The notes beneath the pieces are model-generated. The model saw only the letters and a list, made by a program, of their open reading frames with translations. It had not been told where the DNA came from and did not search any database. A program made the position numbers and the translations under genes. 20,351 bases of DNA, from IMG/VR virus record IMGVR_UViG_3300044961_000039, positions 1 to 20,351 of that record; one strand, 5' to 3'. This document shows positions 13,770 through 20,351 of this stretch, in pieces. Within the stretch, counting starts at the first letter, position 1. Each line of letters opens with the position of its first letter. The stretch comes from a virus.

Positions 13770-16700
13770 TTATTCGCGTATCAGGATCGACCCCGGGCAA
13801 CTCGATAAACCTTACCGTAAATGGTACGGGTGTGCCTGGATCATCAGGCATTCAAGTAAATGTTCCCCAATTTGTCAGTCAAGCTAATAACGCAATTAGT
13901 TCTAGTTATGCCGGTACGGCGTCACTTGCTCTTTCTACATTAGGTGCTATTTCATCTGCATCATATGCAGAATATGCTAATGCCGTCTCATGGAGTAATG
14001 TTGTAAATATTCCACAAAATATTGTATCGAGTTCCGCTCAAGTTGATTATACACAACTTCAGAATATTCCTAGTAGTAGCAATTCAGCTTCGTATGTAGA
14101 ATATAACAATATTGCTAATAAACCCGTTGGATTAGTATCAAGTTCGGCTCAAGCCGCGTCATGGGCAGTTGCTAGTGCTAGCACGGCTACAACCGCAACA
14201 ACTTCAAGTTATGCACTTACTGCGAGCGCCGTTCTTAATATTCCACCACTACCTACAGGAGTGGTCAGTTCCAGCGCACAGGTCAGTTATGTTCAATTGT
14301 CCGATATTCCCACAGGAATCATATCCAGTTCTACACAATTACCTGTTGGGTTAGTCAGTTCTAGTGTTCAAGTCAACTATACACAACTTACTGGTATTCC
14401 ATCGGGGTTGGTCTCCTCATCAGTTCAAGCGGAGACATGGTCCGTAGCTAGTGCATCAATTGCACCTACAAGTTGGTCATTGATATCAGATCGTCCTGAT
14501 GGACTTGTTTCAAGTTCTGCACAAGTTAATTCTGGTAGCTTTACTGGCAGTTTTATTGGTAGTGCTAGTTTTGCCGATAACGCAGATAATAGTATCAGTG
14601 CCAGCTTTGCCATTTCTGCCTCATGGGCACAGACTACAGGACCGGCTGATTGGAATACACTACTTAACCGACCGGTTGGTATCGTAAGTGCCAGCGCGCA
14701 AATTAATACGGGCAGTTTTACCGGCAGTTTTGTTGGTAGTGCCAGCTTTGCTAATAACGCCGAAAACAGCATTAGCGCTAGTTTTGCTACTACGACATCT
14801 TTTGCATTTACCGCACTCAGTGCAAGTTGGGCACCCGGTGTCGGTGATGCTGTAGATTGGTCTACTATTATCAATATACCTGTTGGCATTGTTTCTAGTT
14901 CATCACAAATTAATACGGGTAGTTTTACTGGATCATTCACCGGATCAGTCACTAACGCCGTATCAGCAAGTTTTGCTGCCGATGCTTATACACAGTGGAA
15001 TAATATTGGCAACCGCCCCGACGGCTTGATCAGCAGTTCAGCACAACTACCTACCGGTCTCGTCAGTGCTAGTTCACAAATTAATTACATCGGCATTTCT
15101 AATGTTCCTGGTGGTATTGTTTCAAGTTCAACACAAATTATAGCGGGGTTGCCTGTTGGAACGGTATCAAGCAGCAATCAAGTCAATTATACACAACTAC
15201 AAAATATCCCTACAGGTTTAGTTAGCAGTTCTACACAAGCTGTAACGTGGAATGTGGCGACTGCCTCAATTGCTGCGACATCATGGAGTTTGGTTGCAGA
15301 TAAACCATCTGGTCTCGTTAGTGCATCGAGCCAAGTCTCTTACACAGGCCTGTCAAACGTTCCTGCTGGTATTGTGTCGTCATCAACACAAGCCACAACG
15401 TGGACTGTGGCAACAGCTTCACTTGCTAATGAGGTTGCGTATAATAATGTTACTGGAACGCCGATTGGTTTGGTCAGCGCATCAAGTCAAGTAGATTTCT
15501 TGCAGACTTCCAACCGTCCAACGGGGTTAGTATCCAGCTCTGGTCAAGTTAATTACACTGGATTGACTGACGTTCCCGTTGGCATTGTAAGCTCCTCAGG
15601 CCAAGTCTCTTACACAGGACTATCAAACGTTCCTGCTGGTATTGTATCTAGTTCCGCACAAGCTTCTACATGGACTGTGGCGACTGCCTCAATTGCTGCG
15701 ACATCATGGAGTTTGGTTGCAGATAAACCATCTGGTCTCGTCAGCGCATCGAGTCAAATTGACTTCTCTCAGACTACAAACCGACCAGTTGGCTTAGTAT
15801 CCGCATCGGTTCAGGTCAGCTACCCTGATCTATCCAACATTCCGGTTGGTATTCTCAGCAGTTCTACTCAATTCAATTCTCTATCAAATACAAGTGCCAG
15901 CTATGCTCAGAACAGTTTCACTGCTGTATCTGCATCATGGGCACCGTCAACTGAAGGTGCGCCGGTCAGCTGGACAAGTGTTACTGGTAAGCCTGATGGT
16001 CTAGTATCCAGTAGTGCGCAGGTTAACTTCACACAACTTCAGAACATCCCAGTTGGACTTATCAGCGGAACGGCACAGGTCAAAGCTATTCTTGATGCTG
16101 ATGGTGTGTTTAGTAGTTCTGAACAAGTTCAGTTCAATAGTATTAGTGGTCGTCCAAATGGACTGGTCAGTAGTTCCGCACAAATTGTAGCGGGTCTACC
16201 AGCGGGTACTGTATCCAGTTCTGCACAAGTATCATATACGGGGTTGACCGATCTTCCGGTTGGCATCGTCAGCAGTAGCACTCAAGCTTCTACATGGACT
16301 GTTGCCACGGCCTCGATTGCTAATACTTCATGGAGCCTGGTTGCAAATAAACCAGATGGTTTAGTTAGTGCTTCCGGTCAAGTAGACTTCCTACAAATCT
16401 CAAATCGTCCCGAAGGGTTGGTGTCTAGTTCAGCACAAGTCAACTACACCGGATTGACTGGTGTTCCTGTTGGCATTGTGAGCTCCTCGGGTCAAGTCTC
16501 ATACACAGGATTGTCAAATATTCCTGTAGGCATTGTCAGTGCTTCAAGTCAAGTAGACTTCCTACAAACCTCAAATCGTCCAACGGGGTTGGTGTCCAGT
16601 TCAGCACAAGTATCCTATACGGGCCTATCAAATATTCCTGTTGGTATTGTATCTAGTTCAACACAAGCTTCTACTTGGACTGTTGCCACGGCATCAATTG

Positions 16701-19700
16701 CTAATACTTCATGGAGTTTGGTTGCTGATCGTCCCGTTGGTTTGGTCTCAAGTTCAACACAGGTCAATTACAACGATTTGAACGGTATTCCGATTGGTTT
16801 AGTTAGTGCATCAAGTCAAGTAGATTTCTTACAGACCGTGAACCGACCTGTTGGTTTGGTCTCAAGTTCTGCACAGATAGATTATACTGGTATTACAAAC
16901 ATTCCAGTTGGTATTGTTAGTGCTTCAAACCAAGTCTCCTATACTGGCTTGTCAAACGTTCCTGCTGGCATCGTCAGCAGTAGTACTCAAGCCACAACAT
17001 GGACCGTAGCAACAGCTTCAATTGCGGCAACGAGTTGGAGTCTCATAGAAAATATTCCGAATGGACTTGTATCGAGTTCTATACAAGCAACGGATTGGAC
17101 AGTGGCAAGTAGTAGTGTTGCTGCAACCGCTTCAATTGCACCGACATCATGGAGTTTAGTTGCGAATAGACCCGTTGGTCTGGTTAGCGCCTCAAACCAA
17201 GTAGATTTCTTACAGATCTCAAATCGACCTGTCGGTCTCGTTTCAAGTTCAGCACAAGTCAATTACAGTGGTTTGACTGGCGTTCCTGTAGGCATTGTTT
17301 CTAGTTCTACACAATTACCAACCGGATTAGTTAGTGCCAGTGCGCAAATTAGTTACACTGGTATTACCGATGTGCCTATAGGTATTTTGAGTTCATCAAC
17401 TCAATTTAACGCACTTACAAATACGAGTGCTAGCTTTGCCATTTCTGCGTCATGGGCACCGACTACAGGACCGGCCGATTGGAATACACTACTTAACCGA
17501 CCTGTTGGTATTGTCTCAAGTTCAGCGCAAGCAACCGATTGGACGGTTGCAAGTAGCAGTGTTGCAATTAGTGCAAGTATTTCACCGACTAGTTGGAGTT
17601 TGATATCAAATATTCCTGTAAATCTTGTATCTAGTTCTGCACAAATTGTTGCTGGACTACCCGCTGGTAGTGTGAGTTCAAGTGCTCAAATTGACTATAC
17701 GGGTATTACTGGTATTCCGGTAGGTCTCGTTTCCAGTAGCGCACAGGTAAACTATAGTGGTTTGAACGGCATTCCCGCCGGTATTGTTAGTAGTAGCACT
17801 CAAGCTTCTACTTGGACCGTTGCTACGGCTTCAATTGCTAATACCTCGTGGAGTTTAGTTGCAGATAAACCTGTTGGTCTCGTCAGTGCTTCAAACCAAG
17901 TCTCCTATACAGGCTTGTCAAACGTTCCTGTTGGCATTGTGAGCTCCTCAGGCCAAGTCTCTTATACTGGACTGTCAAACGTTCCTGTTGGCATTGTGAG
18001 CAGTAGTACTCAAGCCACAACATGGACCGTAGCAACTGCCTCAATTGCTAATACTTCATGGAGTTTAGTTGCAAATAAACCTGTTGGTTTAGTTAGCGCT
18101 TCCGGTCAAGTAGACTTCCTACAAACCTCAAATCGTCCAACGGGGTTGGTTTCAAGTTCAGCACAAGTCAATTATACGGGTTTGACTGGTGTTCCTGTCG
18201 GCATCGTAAGTTCATCTGGTCAAGTTAATTACACTGGGTTGGCTGGCGTTCCTGTTGGCATCGTCAGCAGTAGTGATCAAGCCTCGGCATGGACAGTTGC
18301 AACGGCTTCTATTGCTAATACCTCGTGGAGTTTAGTTGCAAATAAACCTGTTGGTTTAGTCAGTGCCTCAAGTCAAGTAGATTTCTTACAGACTTCCAAT
18401 CGTCCCGCAGGGTTGGTTTCAAGTTCAGCACAAGTCAATTATACGGGCCTATCAAACGTTCCCGTTGGTATCGTAAGTTCATCTGGTCAGGTCAATTACA
18501 GTGGTTTGAACGGTATTCCTATTGGTATTGTATCTAGTTCAACACAAGCTTCTACTTGGACCGTAGCAACTGCCTCGATTGCTAATACTTCATGGAGTTT
18601 AGTTGCAAATAAACCTGTTGGTCTCGTTAGTGCTTCAAACCAAGTAGATTTCTTGCAGACTTCCAATCGTCCCGTAGGGTTGGTCTCAAGTTCAGCACAA
18701 GTATCCTATACAGGCTTGTCAAACGTTCCTGTTGGCATCGTAAGTTCATCTGGTCAAGTTAATTACACTGGGTTGGCTGGCGTTCCTGTTGGCATTGTCA
18801 GTGCCTCAAGTCAAGTAGATTTCTTACAGACTTCCAATCGTCCCGTAGGGTTGGTTTCAAGTTCAGCACAAGTCAATTACAGTGGTTTGACCGGTGTTCC
18901 TGTTGGCATTGTGAGCTCCTCAGGTCAAGTCTCATACACAGGATTGTCAAATATTCCTGTAGGCATTGTCAGTGCCTCAAGTCAAGTAGACTTCCTACAA
19001 ACCTCAAATCGTCCAACGGGGTTGGTGTCCAGTTCAGCACAAGTCAATTACAGTGGTTTGACCGGTGTTCCTGTCGGTATTGTATCTAGTTCAACACAAG
19101 CTTCTACTTGGACTGTAGCAACTGCGTCAATTGCTAATACCTCATGGAGTTTAGTTGCCGATAAACCTGTTGGTCTAGTCAGTGCTTCCGGTCAAGTATC
19201 CTATACAGGCTTGTCAAACGTTCCCGTTGGTATCGTAAGTTCATCTGGTCAGGTCAATTACAGTGGTTTGACTGGCGTTCCTGTTGGTATTGTCAGTGCC
19301 TCAAGTCAAGTAGACTTCCTACAAACCGCAAATCGTCCCGCAGGATTGGTGTCCAGTTCAGCACAAGTATCTTATACGGGTTTGACTGGTGTTCCTGTCG
19401 GCATCGTAAGTTCATCTGGTCAGGTCAATTACACTGGGTTGGCTGGTATTCCTGTTGGCATTGTCAGCGCATCAAGTCAAGTAGATTTCTTGCAGACTGT
19501 GAACCGACCAACAGGGTTGGTTTCCAGTTCGGCACAAGTCTCTTACACAGGACTATCAAATATTCCTGTAGGCATTGTGAGCTCCTCAGGCCAAATTTCT
19601 TATACGGGCCTATCAAATATTCCTGTCGGTATTGTCAGCAGTAGTACTCAAGCCACAACCTGGACCGTTGCTACGGCTTCAATTGCTAATACTTCATGGA

Positions 19701-20351
19701 GCCTAGTTGCAGATAAACCTGTTGGTTTAGTCAGTGCATCAAGTCAAGTAGACTTCCTACAAACATCAAATCGTCCCGCAGGATTGGTGTCCAGTTCAGC
19801 ACAGGTCAACTACACCGGATTGACTGGTGTTCCTGTTGGTCTCGTAAGTTCATCTGGTCAAGTCAATTACAACGGTTTGACTGGCGTTCCTGTCGGCATT
19901 GTCAGTGCCTCAAGTCAAGTAGATTTCTTGCAGATCTCAAATCGTCCAGCAGGGTTGGTCTCAAGTTCAGCACAAGTCTCTTATACGGGCCTATCAAATA
20001 TTCCTGTTGGTATTGTCAGTAGCAGTAATCAAGCTTCTACATGGACCGTAGCAACATCATCGGTAGCTACATCAGCAAGTTATGCTCTATCGGCAAGCTG
20101 GGCACCTGGTGGTGGTGGTGAACCGGTCAGTGCATCCTATGCACTCACTTCAAGCTACGCCGCACTGGCACAAAATGTGTTGGGTAGTATTGCCAATGCA
20201 ACCAGTGCAAGTTATGCCTTAACGTCGTCTTATGCGGTAAATGCGGCGACCGCATCCTATGTTGAAGGCACGATTGACGGTGGTATCACGGGGTCGTTTA
20301 GTGGTAGTGGTGCTGGCATCTATAATGTCACAGCGTCAATTGTAAACAGCA
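13766..20351 (+). CDS. Giant repeat-built tail-fibre-like protein (partial, runs off the right edge)
   Basis: The frame from GTG 13766 is open for 2195 codons to the window end; I read it through and found no stop. Residues 1-40 (VIIRVSGSTPGNSINLTVNG and on) are probably the virion-attachment end. The rest is built from repeats beginning Val-Ser-(Ser/Ala)-Ser-x-Gln: a 19-residue unit (VSSSAQVNYTGLTGVPVGI), a 19-residue variant (VSASSQVDFLQTSNRPTGL), and a 32-residue unit containing TWTVATASIANTSWSLVA. Early spacers carry TGSFTGSF and SISASFA; from about 20070 the repeats give way to Ala-Ser-Tyr-Ala motifs and another TGSF, suggesting a new region begins. There are no charged clusters, Cys or transmembrane segments. 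Such Ser/Thr/Gly/Val repeats suit a long trimeric beta-structured shaft. Fibre function is inferred from position after the tail genes, size and repeat type; a tape measure is unlikely because the sequence is not helical. Confidence 0.85.
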   Translation, partial: MIIRVSGSTPGNSINLTVNGTGVPGSSGIQVNVPQFVSQANNAISSSYAGTASLALSTLGAISSASYAEYANAVSWSNVVNIPQNIVSSSAQVDYTQLQNIPSSSNSASYVEYNNIANKPVGLVSSSAQAASWAVASASTATTATTSSYALTASAVLNIPPLPTGVVSSSAQVSYVQLSDIPTGIISSSTQLPVGLVSSSVQVNYTQLTGIPSGLVSSSVQAETWSVASASIAPTSWSLISDRPDGLVSSSAQVNSGSFTGSFIGSASFADNADNSISASFAISASWAQTTGPADWNTLLNRPVGIVSASAQINTGSFTGSFVGSASFANNAENSISASFATTTSFAFTALSASWAPGVGDAVDWSTIINIPVGIVSSSSQINTGSFTGSFTGSVTNAVSASFAADAYTQWNNIGNRPDGLISSSAQLPTGLVSASSQINYIGISNVPGGIVSSSTQIIAGLPVGTVSSSNQVNYTQLQNIPTGLVSSSTQAVTWNVATASIAATSWSLVADKPSGLVSASSQVSYTGLSNVPAGIVSSSTQATTWTVATASLANEVAYNNVTGTPIGLVSASSQVDFLQTSNRPTGLVSSSGQVNYTGLTDVPVGIVSSSGQVSYTGLSNVPAGIVSSSAQASTWTVATASIAATSWSLVADKPSGLVSASSQIDFSQTTNRPVGLVSASVQVSYPDLSNIPVGILSSSTQFNSLSNTSASYAQNSFTAVSASWAPSTEGAPVSWTSVTGKPDGLVSSSAQVNFTQLQNIPVGLISGTAQVKAILDADGVFSSSEQVQFNSISGRPNGLVSSSAQIVAGLPAGTVSSSAQVSYTGLTDLPVGIVSSSTQASTWTVATASIANTSWSLVANKPDGLVSASGQVDFLQISNRPEGLVSSSAQVNYTGLTGVPVGIVSSSGQVSYTGLSNIPVGIVSASSQVDFLQTSNRPTGLVSSSAQVSYTGLSNIPVGIVSSSTQASTWTVATASIANTSWSLVADRPVGLVSSSTQVNYNDLNGIPIGLVSASSQVDFLQTVNRPVGLVSSSAQIDYTGITNIPVGIVSASNQVSYTGLSNVPAGIVSSSTQATTWTVATASIAATSWSLIENIPNGLVSSSIQATDWTVASSSVAATASIAPTSWSLVANRPVGLVSASNQVDFLQISNRPVGLVSSSAQVNYSGLTGVPVGIVSSSTQLPTGLVSASAQISYTGITDVPIGILSSSTQFNALTNTSASFAISASWAPTTGPADWNTLLNRPVGIVSSSAQATDWTVASSSVAISASISPTSWSLISNIPVNLVSSSAQIVAGLPAGSVSSSAQIDYTGITGIPVGLVSSSAQVNYSGLNGIPAGIVSSSTQASTWTVATASIANTSWSLVADKPVGLVSASNQVSYTGLSNVPVGIVSSSGQVSYTGLSNVPVGIVSSSTQATTWTVATASIANTSWSLVANKPVGLVSASGQVDFLQTSNRPTGLVSSSAQVNYTGLTGVPVGIVSSSGQVNYTGLAGVPVGIVSSSDQASAWTVATASIANTSWSLVANKPVGLVSASSQVDFLQTSNRPAGLVSSSAQVNYTGLSNVPVGIVSSSGQVNYSGLNGIPIGIVSSSTQASTWTVATASIANTSWSLVANKPVGLVSASNQVDFLQTSNRPVGLVSSSAQVSYTGLSNVPVGIVSSSGQVNYTGLAGVPVGIVSASSQVDFLQTSNRPVGLVSSSAQVNYSGLTGVPVGIVSSSGQVSYTGLSNIPVGIVSASSQVDFLQTSNRPTGLVSSSAQVNYSGLTGVPVGIVSSSTQASTWTVATASIANTSWSLVADKPVGLVSASGQVSYTGLSNVPVGIVSSSGQVNYSGLTGVPVGIVSASSQVDFLQTANRPAGLVSSSAQVSYTGLTGVPVGIVSSSGQVNYTGLAGIPVGIVSASSQVDFLQTVNRPTGLVSSSAQVSYTGLSNIPVGIVSSSGQISYTGLSNIPVGIVSSSTQATTWTVATASIANTSWSLVADKPVGLVSASSQVDFLQTSNRPAGLVSSSAQVNYTGLTGVPVGLVSSSGQVNYNGLTGVPVGIVSASSQVDFLQISNRPAGLVSSSAQVSYTGLSNIPVGIVSSSNQASTWTVATSSVATSASYALSASWAPGGGGEPVSASYALTSSYAALAQNVLGSIANATSASYALTSSYAVNAATASYVEGTIDGGITGSFSGSGAGIYNVTASIVNS
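15253..15318 (+). repeat. 66-base exact direct repeat, copy 1
   Basis: These 66 bases recur without a change at 15676-15741, 423 bases (141 codons) downstream and in the same frame. They cover most of a 32-residue unit (Val-Ala-Thr-Ala-Ser-Ile-Ala-Ala-Thr-Ser-Trp... to Ser-Gly-Leu-Val). Exact identity, including synonymous positions, implies a recent duplication or gene conversion. Confidence 0.9.
15676..15741 (+). repeat. 66-base exact direct repeat, copy 2
   Basis: Second copy of the sequence at 15253-15318. The flanking units differ, so the copied tract has defined edges. Confidence 0.9.

Larger units (their letters stand above)
14020..20070 (+). repeat. In-frame tandem 57-base and 96-base coding repeats of the fibre gene
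   Basis: Repeats of 57 bases (19 codons) and 96 bases (32 codons) alternate without fixed order, each starting at the codons for Val/Ile-Ser-(Ser/Ala)-Ser. I located about 16 copies of the 32-residue type by their Trp-(Thr/Ser)-Val-Ala core, for example near 14440, 15248, 15671, 16303, 16677, 17003, 17812, 18027, 18288, 18556, 19118, 19661 and 20040, usually one to several 19-residue units apart. A few spacers are shorter or unique, such as about 15870-15990 and 16060-16190. Copies become more uniform to the right, beyond about 17,800. Confidence 0.93.

Noticed and set aside
14425-14952. Minus-strand open frame of 175 codons opposite the fibre repeats
   Set aside because: It is a repeat echo of the fibre gene with low-complexity Leu/Pro/Ala content. 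The plus strand is open through the whole region and explains it.
14020-20070. CRISPR-like regularly spaced repeats
   Set aside because: Repeats are contiguous, in frame, multiples of three bases, imperfect, and lack unique spacers of constant length; they encode protein.

Overview
The window is part of the late, virion-structure module of a T4-related myovirus (contractile-tailed phage, far from T4 itself). The evidence is a run of co-directional plus-strand genes whose products match T4 structural families: prohead scaffold (gp22-like), major capsid protein (gp23), neck proteins (gp13- and gp14-like), tail terminator (gp15), tail sheath (gp18) and tail tube (gp19). Genes are tightly packed, some with 4-8 nt overlaps, and I see no convincing minus-strand gene. 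The host cannot be read from the sequence.

Layout: 1-153 is the 3' end of an unidentified gene with a very basic C-terminus. 311-3056 holds the head genes (scaffold, capsid), closed by a strong terminator. 3182-4762 is an intruder, an HNH homing-endonuclease-like gene. 4805-7902 carries an unidentified low-complexity protein and then gp13-, gp14- and gp15-like connector genes. 7982-10649 is a small coiled-coil protein followed by the sheath, closed by a second terminator. 10745-12816 is a second intruder region: a zinc-finger, Vsr/PD-(D/E)XK-like nuclease and a small NUMOD-like DNA-binding protein whose end overlaps the tail tube gene. 12809-13297 is the tail tube, followed by a third terminator. 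13407-13769 is a small beta-rich protein resembling the N-terminal domain of baseplate/fibre adaptor proteins. From 13766 to the right edge (2195 codons with no stop) runs a giant fibre-like protein built from 19- and 32-residue repeats.

How it fits together: scaffold and capsid make the prohead; gp13/14/15-like proteins close the head and cap the tail; sheath and tube make the contractile tail; the last two genes probably make and attach a long fibre. The head genes lie upstream of the neck/tail genes, unlike the T4 map, and the gp16/gp17 terminase genes that sit between 15 and 18 in T4 are absent here, their place taken by an 89-residue coiled-coil gene.

The two most notable points are (i) the modular homing genes: two proteins with different nuclease cores share one ~180-residue C-terminal domain, and the HNH protein appears to keep a decayed copy of the other protein's nuclease domain; and (ii) the giant repeat fibre, with exact DNA duplications as well as repeats of nearly identical protein sequence written in different codons.
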